Assembly: GCA_021234155.1 (NCBI GenBank)
Contig: JAJEKV010000002.1
Location: 4,663,795-4,727,794 of the forward strand
DNA from: Isoetes taiwanensis
Taxonomy: Eukaryota > Streptophyta > Lycopodiopsida > Isoetales > Isoetaceae
Direction of reading: 5' to 3'
DNA: 64,000 nucleotides
Shown here piece after piece: positions 47,305 to 59,647 of this stretch; the first letter of the stretch is position 1, and the number at the start of each line of letters is the position of its first letter. The translations under genes were made by a program, and so were the position numbers. A model generated the notes under the pieces. The model did not search any database and was not told the origin of the DNA. It saw only the letters and a list, made by a program, of their open reading frames with translations.

Positions 47305-48690
47305 TTAAGCAGCAAACATTAATGACATTAGGGCCAATGATATTCCAAGTTTTTTTGAAGAATTCAGCAGAAGACCATCTGTACCAGGGGTCTTATTATG
47401 TTCCATACCTTGATGTTGGATCAGAGCTCGTCGTTGGTAAATGGCATGATTCTTTTGGCTGGTTTTGGACAGCCTCCTGCAGCTTGATAAAATTGTCCAT
47501 ATCTGCCTCTGTAGCATTCAGATTAATTCCCATAATGTTTTTGAAGTGATATGTAGCTGCCCTTTTTTACTCAAGGTCATCAGAAATATTAGAGCCATCT
47601 ACTTGCACACTATATATCTGATTCCTCTTGGTTCTAGATTTGGGCCATGATGAAGAATTCTCTCATTCTCTTTGAGCTTTTTGATCTTAGCTTTGAGTGG
47701 CCTTTTGCTATACTGACCTCCTCCCTTTCAATTTAAATCTTAATGTTGTCCTGCTGGTCTAGAGGAGTATGTTGGAGCTGATACCTCAAAGCTTCCAAAT
47801 TTTGGAATTTTTTCCAGTAAGTTTACTTGCTCCATCTTTTGAGCCAGTTTTTAATGACTTTTGCAATCCCGACCACCAATCCATCTAGCCAAATTGAGTG
47901 GTTGGTTTGGGAATACTATTATAGACCTATTCAAACTCATTACGAAAGTCAGTATGATCAAGAAGAAAGACGTTAAGCTTGAAAAAGGAGTTTCTTTTAG
48001 AGTTTCCAGTGCTGCTCTAATTTCAAATAGTTGAGGATAATTATCTGAGAAAGTGAAGCCGTTTAACTTAGAAACTCTACCACAACAATTCCACAGATTC
48101 TCATGATATAAAACATGTCATGAAGACAGTGAATAGGACCCTCAAATTCTTTGCTTGAACCAACTAAAAGAGTTGGCTGCATAATTTAGCTTACTTAAGA
48201 TTATGCGTGCTTATCAAGTGAGTCCAGGAATTAAGCTCCTAGTCAAGAAGGGACCTAAAGTTGGTGCTCCTCATAAAATCATGAGTGACCATATTAAAGT
48301 CACCAGCAACCAGACACTCATCATTTATTCAAGCTATTTCTCACAATGTTCCAAAAAGGGCACCTATCAACAGGCTGATTATGGGCATAAATATTAATTA
48401 AAACAGATTTGATATTCCCCAAATCTCCATGAATAATTTGCCATCTGCTATTGCTTCCATGCACCATCTGGATATTAGAAAGATTAAGACTCTTTAGCTT
48501 TAATGGCCCACAACCTATAATTAGAAAGAAGAGAGTTAGAAACGAGCTTCTCAAAATCATCATCATGCAGCTTATGCTCCTGGAAGAAAACCACATCAAA
48601 GTTAATGGAGGAAAGGCAAACCTTAAGTCTATCTCGTTTGACATTGGAGTTGATCCCTTGGAGGTTCCAAGAGAGGCACCTTAAATTAAT
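47305..48690 (-). mobile_element. LINE (L1-type) remnant: endonuclease and start of RT, minus strand
   Basis: From 48690 the minus strand reads LSWNLQGINSNVKRDRLK and NFDVVFLQEHKL, the first motifs of an AP-type endonuclease (WN..G; LQE.K). NIYAHN near 48385 and AGDFNMVTHDF near 48290 are the next endonuclease motifs (NIYAPN, GDFN). About 1.2 kb downstream, NKTPGTDGLL near 47400 is the RT entry motif (K.PG.DG). Spacing fits an L1. The element stops soon after, so it is 3'-truncated in RT, and frames are broken. Confidence 0.82.
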
Positions 48691-50718
48691 ATCCAGGAGG
48701 AGTTCAAGGGCTCATAAAAGATCCACTCTCACAACCTTCCATATGCAAAATACATATAATTTCAAAACTTTATAAATGCAGAAGCATGAGATAATGATTG
48801 ATTTGAGCAATTTTCTTGCAAGAGTCCCACAATCAATGCTGGTAGAGGATGAATTTTGAAATTTGGCTTGCTTGGTTTCATCCTGCCAGCAGTCTCAAAG
48901 CTGCAATTGCAAAGGCAAAATGCAAAGAACATCTATTTTTACAACCTTTCATATGCAAAAGGCATATAACTTTAGTTGCAAAAAACATAAGCTAATGGTA
49001 ATTTGAACTCTTTTTTCTTGCAATAGCATGACAAGGTGAATTTTGAAACTTGGTTTGCTCGGTTCCATCCTTCTATCAATATGAAATCTAAAATTTGCAA
49101 AGTTTCCATCATTTTTAGAACACAAATCTCATCATTGTTTGTAACATATGAGCTCCGTGAAAGTTAGAGCTATTCAACAATGAGAACCTAAAAATCAGCA
49201 TGGGCTCGAAATAAGCAGAAGGCAACAAACAGTAGGTGGTACCTCCAAATCAACAGTTGGCGAGAATATCCAAATTCAAAATCGAAAAATAGCTTCACAT
49301 TAATGAATTATTATTGTAATAAAATCGAATGGATTGGGTGAGAAACATTTACTTCATAAATTGCATGGTTAAAATTATTGACTTAATCTTAATACATTCT
49401 ATATTGGAAATATCAATGGGCAATAATAGTTCTTTAACTCTATCAAATCCCAAAGGTTATAGAGTTTGTCATGTCATAGCCAAGGGAAGTGATTGTTTCT
49501 CCAAAGATTTATATGTGTGGAAAAATAACACACACTCATCATATTATGGCATTAGATAGCAAATTTTACCAATAGTGGACCACTTAAAGAATCATAGACA
49601 AAGAAACTTTGAGAACAAAATATTTTTTCAATTAAAATGCATGTCTTAAAAGCTCTTCATACCAGATATTGCATATACTTTTCTTGAAAAACATTGGGTA
49701 CATATAGCTCACAAAATCTCCACATGAAATGGATCTATTTATAAATAGTATGAATCATTCAAATACCCTATAGTGGATCAAGATTGGACGATTAAAATTA
49801 AACCCATTTTTTTACCCACTTTATTCAATGGTTGAGATTAAGATAAAAATTTTGTGTTGAGAGAATATTGGAAAAAATTGATCCATTTTAACACGGTCCA
49901 CTATTGGTGATCCTCCCCTATTTAGCAAACTCCAATATCAAATAAAGAAACCTACCAATATTGAATTGAATTTTATCGTCCATGAAGACCAATTGGCCTA
50001 TGGGACCCAAACAAAAAATAGTCGGCCTATTATGGTTCAGGATTAGAAAAACCCTGCCCCGAAGGGTTTTCAAGGAAAAACCTTAGCACTTGCTCAGAAA
50101 CTCTACATTTGCCTCACAAGTTTCCAAAACCAAAATGCCCTCCAACAAAGGGCATTTGAGTAAAAGTAGTAATATAAGTCGTATGGCTCATCAAATCAGA
50201 AGTTGTTTTTACAAACATTGTAGATTAGAACATGATCTATCCAATGAAATTAAATTAGTTCAAATTCACAAGTTATGCTCTTTTGAGTTGCTCAACATTC
50301 ATAAATTATAACTTGCAAATTCCAAATCCAATTTAAGAGAGTTGTTCAAATTCATAAATTCAAAGCATTATAACTTACAAATTCCAACTCCAGTTTAAGT
50401 GATCTTATCATCGGAATGATTTTACTCTCCCCTATAAACTTCTTAAGGGGTACTCTCTCCTTTGAGCACTCTCTCCTTCGAGCAATCATTAAAACCTTGT
50501 TGCTATATTAGCGTTAACCACTAGAGCCAGTGTTTTGCTTGTATTTTTGGTGTAAGTTTTTTGGTAACCTTGGTTACCAGTTTCCTAAGCGGCGCTGCTT
50601 AGAGCCCCGCCACAAGTCTATAACTAGCTCTTTAAAAATAATTTTCAATACAGATTGATTAACAATAAAACCGAGTATACATTAATCATCAAAACTTACA
50701 TATATTTCAAAGGCCTAC
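48691..50718. other. Intergenic with a possible MITE
   Basis: AT-rich sequence without recognisable genes. Two related but diverged segments occur near 48720-48900 and 48935-49080 (ACAACCTTYCATATGCAAAA followed by GCATATAA). Confidence 0.4.
49568..49908. mobile_element. Possible MITE, 341 bp
   Basis: Terminal inverted repeats ACCAATAGTGGACC (49568-49581) and GGTCCACTATTGGT (49895-49908) match perfectly over 14 bp. The interior is AT-rich and non-coding. A target duplication is not clear (TTA/TGA at best), so the superfamily is undecided. Confidence 0.55.
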
Positions 50719-50898
50719 CTAATCTAAATCCCTGTTATGCAAGCCAATGATTTGCTTGAGTCTAGTAGCTACGACATCCATGCTCTTTTCGGATTCCAAG
50801 CTAATCAAAAGCTCTGGGCTAAATTCTGCCATTTTGGGATCCCAATAATGGTTCATTTGGAGCCGATCCGCAGGAGCAACAACAGTAAATCCACCGCA
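50719..50898 (-). pseudogene. Unidentified C-terminal protein fragment, 59 residues
   Basis: The minus strand reads from a TGC codon at 50898 to a TAG at 50719-50721. It includes GGFTVVAPADRLQMNHYWDP, MAEFSPELLISLESEKSMDV and VATRLKQIIGLHNR. Composition and charge pattern look like real protein ending in an amphipathic helix. An in-frame TAA lies just upstream, and no splice acceptor clears it, so this is probably the last exon of a dead gene. I do not recognise the family. Confidence 0.4.
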
Positions 50899-53800
50899 TT
50901 ATAATATCTGTGCTATGCTTGTTGGAAAAGCATATTTCATTAAGACAAGTGGCAACAGAGGCAAGGAATCAAGCAATGAAGAATGAGATAAAGAAGAAAA
51001 AGCTATGACAAGCTGAAGAAACCCCGCAGAAATGGACTTAAACAAAATAGAAGGAGGGAACATGTTCGAAAAAAAACTTCAGAGCCAAGAAACTAGAAGA
51101 CAAGAGCTGACTAGGGGGGGTACTCCTCTGCAAATGCTTATAATGATCTATTTCAAAGAAGGGGGTATCTAGAATTGCTTGCGAAAAGTTTAAGAAACCC
51201 CAAAACTCTGCATGGCCACTCTTCTCTGGCCGGAAGCTATGGCAAACAGGGTCGTAAGCTTCTTTCTAACAATCAGATATGTGCTTCTTCATGTCGCATG
51301 CAAACAAACTAGTTAAACTCATCTTCCCTGCTTCAGAACCTCGATCAGATCAGACCTCTACTATAGAACCTTCTAAGCTACTGATCTCCCAAAATGGTTG
51401 CAAGAAGCTCGAAAAACCTCTGCGCCTGTCAACAATGTTGCATCTCGCTTTTGTTCTACTGTTGGGAAAGGTCATAAAGCAACCGCAACCAAAACCTACA
51501 AAACACAAGGATATTAGTCACATCTTCCCAAAACTTCATTCCTCCATTTTAAGCAAATAGCCGCTCCATAGGTAGCTCCAAGCTCCAGCAATACAGAAAA
51601 GCAAAAAAGTTAGCAAGCGCCTCGATGACGACGGAGATCGCCATCACCGAAGCTCCAGAAGTTCGCCATAGCTAAGCTCAGAAAGGAAAGAAAAAAATGA
51701 CGAAAAAAAGGAAAAACTAGTGAAAAGCACGTTTGATTACTTTGCATAACAAATTGTAGGATATGGTGTGGGTGGTTTTTTAATCTTTGCAAAAATCGAC
51801 AACAGTGGGTGACACTCACATGCTTAATCCTCGTGAAAACTAATCAACTTTACAAGAGAAAAAAAAGAAAAAGAGAAAGAAAACTAGAAACAAAAAAATG
51901 CTCACTTTACTGAGTGTTTTAGCTCTTAGCCAATCTCCACCATCCAAAGTGAATGTAAGTGCTAGATTCCTTTTCAAAGAGCTTCTTGAATAAGAGAGTT
52001 GGTGCTTGTTTGGAGCAATTTCTTTTCTCTCTAGGTCTTGGGCAATGGCGAATGCAAGAGGCAAAAATGATGAGCATAGCAATTGAAATGGTAACTATAA
52101 TTGAAATGCAAAAAAATTCTCTGATGAAGTACAGAGCAGTAAGGAAAAGAGCAAATGGCATACCTAGACGCTTGGCGAAGGCAAGGCGCAACATTGTGTA
52201 TATATACGGAAAATATGAACTCAGTTCAGAAATCAAGATAATCGGTTAAGCAGAGCGAAAGCCAAAGGGCTCTTGCGGGAATGGAATATGGATAGACAGA
52301 CTAGGCTTGAATCCTTTGAGGAACAAACCAGCATGTCTCGTTCAAGCATTCCTCTCAACGAAAACCCTAGCCATGGTCAAGCGATAAGCTGACCCAACCC
52401 ACTTAGAATTTTCTTGAATTTATGACCATAGATGAAATCCAACGCTTGTAGGTGTATTCACGTGGACAAAATTGTTCCATGTGTGGTGTCAATATAGATA
52501 ATTAAGTCTTCAAGCAAAAATCATAATCAATCATGTCCTCATTCAATTAGCCCGCACGGGGAAGTCCGATTATTATCTACAAAAGCATGCATGTATCAAA
52601 AGGATTTCATACATCCAAACTTGAATTTTCATCTATATCTATTATCTATCAATTCTCTGCTTTGCATGTTCCATATTCCAAGCTGGCGGCTTCCGCCATT
52701 GAAGCACTTGAAAATTCCGATGGAAAGTTGTGGCAAAACCGTAAATGCTCTAGGAAGTGTGCACATCTATCGTGAAATCTATATCAAGTTGGGGGTGTCT
52801 GAAAATCCTAGTCATATTCCATGAGTTTTTATATACTATTACTTCCAACATTACAAATTCGAACAAGGAGAAAGGCAATTTAGATTGTTCCTGGTGTTAC
52901 TGCTATAACCAAAATATCGCAAATCCTTATAAATCCAATAAATGGATTTATAGGAACCTCTTCTAGGAACATCTCCCCAACCAGAAGAGACAAGATTTTG
53001 CCTTCCTCTACCACTGTCTGTCAGATTCTTCAAAATCTATTGACAGAAGCATCTGGTTAGATTCTCCAAGACATTCATAAAAGAAAGATAGAGCCCAAGG
53101 TTACTTAAACCAACCTTGCTTCCAGGGAAAAAATTAAGCATACTATATTTTTTTTCATAAAAAATGGTTTGGCTATTTTTCAGAATTTTACAGTATTTTA
53201 TGATATTAATTTGGCTAAAGTTATTATTATTATTACATTTATATATATTTGGACTTGGCGAAACTTTTGAATTATGTACTATAAACTTTTACTCGGCTAT
53301 TTTTTTAAACTGGAAAAAGAAAAAAATGTAAATTAAATTCTGTAGTTTTAGTATTGTACTACAATTACAATAATAATCAAGAATCAAGGAATATTGAAAA
53401 ACTTTTAACAAAAGCTCATAACATAGCTTATAACATCCATAGTCTGAAGTGCATTCAATGCAACGACAACTTGTAGATATGGTGATCAAATTGCGCTTAT
53501 CTCTAATCCTTGAAGGAAGATGTTACGCAACCAAGTCCGGCATCTAGAAGGATATTGACCATCTCTTACAGTTCTTTTTTGAAGATACATATGCGGTATA
53601 TATAATAGAAATTCATAGTTTGAAAAACTACTATCACTGATGATGGTAGGTGGGGATGTGTAAATGTCTATAATAAGAATCCATTTTTATTTGGCTATTA
53701 ATGATTTAATATATAAATATTATAATATAAAGAAAGGCTAATCCCTTTCTCTTTAAGGAAAAGGGGGAAAATAGTTTGGCTAATCCTAAAAAAATAATGG

Positions 53801-53939
53801 AGTACTTGTTTTAACTATGGCTATTTTTTATTTTTTTTAAAGAAATCTCTCTTCAAAAAATTCGCCGCAAAAATTGCCTAGACCCCCTAAAAAATCGCCA
53901 TTTGGCTATATATAGCCAATAATTTTTTCCATGCTTGCT
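50899..53939. other. Intergenic, no recognised gene
   Basis: Frames at 51279-51560 (+) and 51919-52236 (-) have no recognisable product. About 52400-52444 resembles 59059-59104 (ACTTRGAATTTTCTTGAATT followed by ATGAAATC), suggesting a shared remnant. The part from 53140 to 53880 is very AT-rich. Confidence 0.35.
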
Positions 53940-54117
53940 TCTGCTCGTATAATTGCTTGAGATAGCTGCTGGCGAGTCGGCTGAGAGTTGATACCCGACT
54001 TGCTCGTACACATCCTTCAAGTAATACCTGGAAACTGGGTAAGTACGACCTTCCGCGCGAACAACAGGGCAATCTCCAAAAAAACTGGAGAATAACTTGG
54101 AGTCCAATGTCGCAGAC
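53940..54117 (-). pseudogene. DEAH-box RNA helicase exon with motif III (SAT)
   Basis: After an acceptor AG at 54119-54118, the exon reads (M)SATLDSKLFSSFFGDCP with the ATG codon split across the intron. It continues VVRAEGRTYPVSRYYLKDVY and EQVGYQLSADSPAAIS. This is the segment around helicase motif III and the following linker of DHX29/DExH7-like DEAH helicases, which remodel RNA or RNPs using ATP. After SADSPAAIS the similarity stops with no clear donor site. With the damaged motif II exon at 55553-55618, this indicates a pseudogene. Confidence 0.7.
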
Positions 54118-54635
54118 CTATTGATATTGGAGTCAAAAAATCACTTCTAAAAACGAGCTATGTGATTAATTAAAAAAAGCTGCATGCAGACAAATTTTTA
54201 ATATCGATTGTTCCTTTGTGTCCTTATCACCCCCAAAATAAAAAAGTTCTCTCAACATATTCCGTGGGTCTACCAGCAGATCTGAAAGATCACTGCATGC
54301 AAATATGCTAGAATGAAAGAGATACACGAAATCGCAACGCTATGAGTAAATTGAATAAAGAACTATAAAGCATGACTATGGCTTTATAGGAGATCCATGC
54401 CAGCAACATCCGTGTCATGCCTAGTCATCTAAGAATGGTGACACATCACATGTCATATGCTAACAAGATCCATCGGAACATACAAATTTTTTTCTAAAAT
54501 AGGGACACAGTAATGAGCTTACATGAGAATGACTTTAAGCGGCAACATTTTGAACTGTCTTCTTCTTTTCATTAAATCCTTCAGTATAATCATCAGAAAA
54601 TCTCATTGCAGCAGGACTTATAGCAATGCAGAATA

Positions 54636-55210
54636 GAATCTGTAAGCTGGAGAAACAAAAGCAAATGACATGTCACACAGGCCCAGTCATCACATGCCAG
54701 GGATTATGTTAGAGTGAAGTTTGCATTCCTAGAAAACATTAAGAAAAGAACTTAAAGTCAGAATCCATCTCCTTTCAACTACAGCCAGTGAATCCATGTC
54801 CCATAAACTTGGACCCTGCTGATGCTTTGATCATACCATCTGTTCTGGAAATGAGCAATACTCCAACCCCAACAAGGGTATACAATTTTCTTCATACTAC
54901 GTGTGTTCATCAAGTTAGTATGTTTACTCCTAGAGCTTTAGACGCTCATACTCTGTACCTTTCTTCCATGCTTAAAAAAGAGAGAAATGATCAACAATAG
55001 AACAGCTCAAAGGAAGGGGGAGAGTAACAATATGGAATAAAAACGAAATATAGATAGTGATATATTAGACATGATGGCTAGGCATGCTAACTTATTAGAG
55101 GTACACCCATTTAAATTGCCATGACAGATATATTAGCTAACTTAACAGAGGCTATTGTGACAGATGTAGCCAATGACTATAAAACCTTAGTTTTTGGTCC
55201 TTTGCATTTA
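54636..55210. repeat. Direct repeat copy A, about 570 bp
   Basis: AATCTGTAAGCTGGAGAAAC through GACTATAAAACCTTAGTTTT recurs at 55955-56498 with a few per cent divergence and small deletions. The copies lie about 1.3 kb apart, and the altered helicase motif II exon sits between them. This points to a segmental duplication within the helicase pseudogene or its flank. Confidence 0.9.
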
Positions 55211-55552
55211 CACACATAATAATTATTTAAGTATAAAAGTTCACCAACATAAGATGTGTTAACTTAACAGTAACTATGTCTTACAGAGCATTCTTGTCCA
55301 TGTTAGTGTGCACATTGATAATAAATCACCCGTTTTAAGTTACATAACATTAATCCTATTGAAATTGAGGTGTCTAGTGGCAAGAACACACAGCTAAATT
55401 CACATGGAAAGGGGAGCTTTTATGACAAGAGCATAATAACATCTGTCTAAATTGTGCCATGTCATTATGCTGGCGTGGCAAAAATATGGCTTATACTTCA
55501 ACATCCTCCCTTCAGCCACAGAACAAGGCAATTCAAGGATCGTTATACATAC

Positions 55553-55618
55553 CAGAACAGTGCACTCAGGCACCTCGTCGACGATGACATGAGATACATC
55601 TTGGAGCAAACTATCTCC
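55553..55618 (-). pseudogene. DEAH-box RNA helicase exon with altered motif II
   Basis: A 22-codon exon with proper splice sites (AG at 55620-55619, GT at 55552-55551) reads GDSLLQDVSHVIVDEVPECT and ends VL. Functional relatives have DEVHER here; this copy has Pro for His and Cys for Arg in the Walker B/DEAH box. Order and strand agree with the motif III exon at 53940-54117. The roughly 30 residues expected between them were not found, and the interval holds a duplicated repeat. ILFSTSEIGIYGSAENF near 56590-56540 may be the decayed preceding exon (LLFCTTGILL type). Confidence 0.65.
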
Positions 55619-55954
55619 CTGTCACAAATACATGTTAGCCACTCCATAAACAGCAAAGATCTACTCTACGTAAGAACAGAAAGTACGCACCCCCTTAAGC
55701 CATATAGAGCTTGCAAACACTAATTAACTTGCTGTTGTCTTTCCCGCAAATTTATGGCTCTTTCAATAAGCAAATGGTGAAGAAAAGGGAGGTCTTATAT
55801 CTTGATCAATTTGATGGTTTTAAACAAGGGGTTGCAGGAGCTGAGACACTGGGCATGTTGGTATGACGGCTAATATTTCCTTCCAAAACTTGGCTGATAC
55901 ATTGTTATATCAAAAATTCAGCATATCCTACCTAATCTTAGATTCAAAAGCCCT

Positions 55955-56498
55955 AGAATCTGTAAGTTGGAGAAATAAACGCAAATGACATGTCACATAG
56001 GCCCAGTCATCACATGCCAGGGATTATGTTAGAGTGAAGTTTGCATCCCTAGAAAGCATTAAGAAAAGAACTTAAAGTCAGAATCCATCTCCTTTCAACT
56101 ACAGCCAGTGAATCCATGTCCCATAAATTTGGACCCTGTTGATGCTTTGGTCATACCATCTGTTCTGCAAACGAGCAATATCCCAACCCCAACAAGGGTA
56201 TACAATCTTCTTCATACTACATGTGTAGTATGTTTACTCCTAGAGCTTTAGACACTCATACTCTGTATCTTTCTTCCATGCTTATAAAAAGAGAGGAATG
56301 ATCAACAATAAAACAGCTCAAAGGAAAAAAACGAAATATAGATAGTGATATATTAGACATGATGGCTAGGCATGCTAACTTATTAGAGGTACACCCATTT
56401 AAATTGTCATGACAGACAGATTAGCTAACTTAACAAAGGCTATTGTGACAGATGTAGCCAATGACTATAAAACCTCAGTTTTTGGTCTTTTGCATTTT
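55955..56498. repeat. Direct repeat copy B, about 545 bp
   Basis: Partner of 54636-55210. It lacks a GTTCATCAAGTTA-type segment and a GGGGGAGAGTAACAATATGG-type segment present in copy A. Confidence 0.9.
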
Positions 56499-56619
56499 CC
56501 TGCTTTGTGCTTTTCAATGCTGGCAGTGTACAGAAGAAAAATTTTCAGCAGAACCATAAATGCCAATTTCACTTGTAGAAAACAAAATGCAGGACCATGC
56601 CTGAGAAAGGTGCCCACGC

Positions 56620-58256
56620 AAGGCAGAACCTAGTATAAGACCAAGAGCCCATGATGTTCTAGCCGCAGACGAAATTGCAATAAAAGTAAGTTCGATATTA
56701 AACAATTAATTCCCAAAAGTCCTGAAACTACAGCTTAATTAACCTAAAAAAAAAGCCCATGCTTCAATAACTCACTCATGATGAAGGCATACACATGTGT
56801 GGGCAGAGTAGGTGGCAAGAAGATCGGTTTGCATCATTTAAATCACCCTCTAGTTGTTGAAAATGGACACCATATCAAGTTTTGAAAGCTTGTGCTTGGA
56901 AGTGCTTAATGAAGGACACAAAGAAACTATATGTGCAAGATTGATCACAAATGCTTGTAAAAATAGCATTTCTGTTCAACACTGCAGCAAGGTGACCATA
57001 GGGTTTCCAAGAAATAAACTGACTGCAGAAACTGATAATTGGGAGTTCAAAACTAATAAGAGGTCGCAAGTATTTGTGTAAGTAACTTTTTCATGCAAAT
57101 AACTGCAGTAAGATGCCATTCACTCTAGAAAAATAACTACTTACAATTGACATTCTTAGCGCTTGGTAATCTTGGCTACGGATTTCTGATACATATCCTG
57201 CAACATAAGAATCCAAGAATTCAAATGATAAGAATTGTCAAATATTAAATGACAAGTTGTGATAGAAAGAGGCGAAGCTTGTAATAGGAGAACACCCTTA
57301 ATTTTAAAGTTCCAATCAGTTTGTTACAACCCTTAATTTTAAAGTTTCGAGCAAAAATCACATGTTGCAATAAAGGGCTGGCAAAAAATCACATAACCTT
57401 GAGTAGATTTGGATAACTTACACAAAACTTGGCCACCCAAGGCAGAACCTAGTATAAGACCAAGAGCCCATGAAGTTCTAGCCGCAGACAAAATTGCAAA
57501 AAAAGGAAGTTCGATATTAAACAATTAATTCCCAAAAGTCCTGAAACTACAGCTTAATTAACCTAAAAAAAAAGCCCATGCTTCAATAACTCGCTCATGA
57601 TGAAAACATACACATGTGTGGGCAGAGTAGGTGGCAAGAAGATCGGTTTGCATCATTTAAATCTCCCTCTAGTTGTTGAAAATGGACACCATATCAAGTT
57701 TTGAAAGCTTGTGCTTGGAAGTGCTTAATGAAGGACACAAAGAAACTATATGTGCAAGATTGATCACAAATGCTTGTAAAAATAGCATTTCTGTTCAACA
57801 CTGCAGCAAGGTGACCATAGGGTTTCCAAGAAATAAACTGACTGCAGAAACTGATAATTGGGAGTTCAAAACTAATAAGAGAGGCTGCAAGTGACTGTGT
57901 AAGTAACTTTTTCATGCAAATAACTGCAGTAAGATGCCATTCACTCTAGAAAAATAACTACTTACAATTGACATTCTTAGCGCTTGGTAATCTTGGCTAC
58001 GGATTTCTGATACATATCCTGCAACATAAGAATCCAAGAATTCAAATGATAAGAATTGTCAAATATTAAATGACAAGTTGTGATAGAAAGAGGCGAAGCT
58101 TGTAATAGGAGAACACCCTTAATTTTAAAGTTCCAATCAGTTTGTTACAACCCTTAATTTTAAAGTTTCGAGCAAAAATCACATGTTGCAATAAAGGGCT
58201 GGCAAAAAATCACATAACCTTGAGTAGATTTGGATAACTGACACAAAACTTGGCCC
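56620..58256. repeat. Tandem duplication with an 819-bp period
   Basis: Units 56620-57438 and 57439-58256 are nearly identical, both starting AAGGCAGAACCTAGTATAAG. Each carries the same minus-strand frame with ARTSWALGLILGSAL and a longer frame ending HFQAQAFKT. I recognise neither frame. The high identity suggests a recent duplication. Confidence 0.93.
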
Positions 58257-58479
58257 TGTTGCAGATGGTTCCAAAGCTCTGCCAGAAGATAAGTTCGTCC
58301 ATGCCCACATTATCAAACGCCGTTGTGATAAAGAGAGATTTTGGGAAATCTGCTCGTAGATACGTGTGGGAAATGTGGGGCTTTCCAAGATGCTTGCTTT
58401 GCATTTGATAATCTAGGTAACAGGAATGTGTTCTCCTGGACTATGATCATAGGCATAATTGTATAGAAGCTCAAATTTT

Positions 58480-59089
58480 GTTCAATGAAATCCCAGAAAA
58501 AGACCAGATTTCGTTTAATGTCATAATTGCTGCCCCAATCAATAAGCACATAATAATAGTCACCATCTGCACCCTTAACCCGAATGACGTGTTCAGGACT
58601 TAGATCCCCATGCTGAATTTCAGAACCCAAAGACTTCTTAATGCAGATAGCATATCATAACAGCATCGTAGTGCTTCTTCACAAGAAAGCATATCAGTCT
58701 TTGCAATAACTGTGTCCAAAGAATCTCCAACAGGCGATGTGACAAGAACTGGAATCCCATCAAGGATGATCACAACGACCACCAGGGCTCTGCCTCGTGC
58801 ACTGAAAGTTTAGTATCGTGAAAACAACTCTGCAAAGAATTAACATGGCAGCGTCTGAAGCCCAGTCTTGACAATGTGTTTGCAGAAGCTCCGCCCATCT
58901 GCAAAGGAAAACTGGACGAATTTGAAGAACTCCCGGATTTGCACGTCTCCAACCAAAAGGGCAAGAATCCCAAATGCAAAGAAAAGTACCTCCGAGGTTG
59001 AATGCTTCTAAAAGCAACCCATCTCTGAATTGGAGTAGCGTTCCATAACTGACATCCCACTTGGAATTTTCTTGAATTTCCATAGCCAT
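58480..59089 (-). pseudogene. Protein-kinase-like gene remnant
   Basis: The lower part reads GIPVLVTSPVGDSLDTVIAK near 58760. A frameshift near 58630 follows, then QHGDLSPEHVIRV at about 58612 and YYYVLIDWGSNYD near 58550. HGDLSPxxV and DWG resemble the catalytic-loop HxD and the DFG-like motif of divergent kinase-like proteins. An upstream frame from an ATG at 59089 (MAMEIQENSKWDVSYGTLL) may belong to the same gene. Frameshifts make it non-functional as read. The exact kinase family is not clear. Confidence 0.45.
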
Positions 59090-59311
59090 GGATGAAATCG
59101 AACGACGGAAACAGCAGCCACCTGCACAAAAGTCGCACCTGGCAGCAAGGTGGGCTTCAAAGTGTCCACCTGCGTTTGTGCAAACGTGCGAAAAATGAAC
59201 AGGGTTTTTTTTCCTAGTTGACGCCATGTGTACACAAAACATGAACAGGGTTTTTTTGTCCTAGTTGACGCCATGTGTACACAAAACACTGGCCTTGTGG
59301 TCCACTTGCGT

Positions 59312-59400
59312 GAACCCATGGGCAGTCGAGGGTTTCCGGCGGGAAACCCCCTGGCGGCGCCACCGCTCAGGGCCGGAAACCCCCTCCTACCCATGGGTTC
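59312..59400. repeat. GC-rich imperfect hairpin, 89 bp
   Basis: The left arm starts GAACCCATGGGCAGTCGAGG and the right arm ends CCTACCCATGGGTTC; they pair over about 29 bp. The centre has further pairing (GGCGGCGCCACC). It is flanked upstream by a duplicated segment, CCTAGTTGACGCCATGTGTA (near 59213 and 59260). It may be a foldback element or a cruciform-forming site. Confidence 0.75.
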
Positions 59401-59477
59401 CCTAGCATAAAACACCCCCCTTTCTTAGGGGCATTTCAATAATTTTAAAAACTTGTAGGGGCATTGTGATACTTTTT

Positions 59478-59647
59478 TCAATTAAAATGTAGATGATTAG
59501 ATTCTCTTAGATGCTTTCACATGCTGGAAACTCCATAGTATATTACACTTCATGCTATGATCTCAATTAAAATGTAGATGATTAGATTCTCTTAGATGCT
59601 TTCACATGCTGGAAACTCCATAGTATATTACACTTCATGCTATGATC
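59478..59647. repeat. Perfect 85-bp tandem duplication
   Basis: Units beginning CAATTAAAATGTAGATGATT start at about 59479 and 59564. They look identical through CATGCTATGATCT. Confidence 0.95.
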
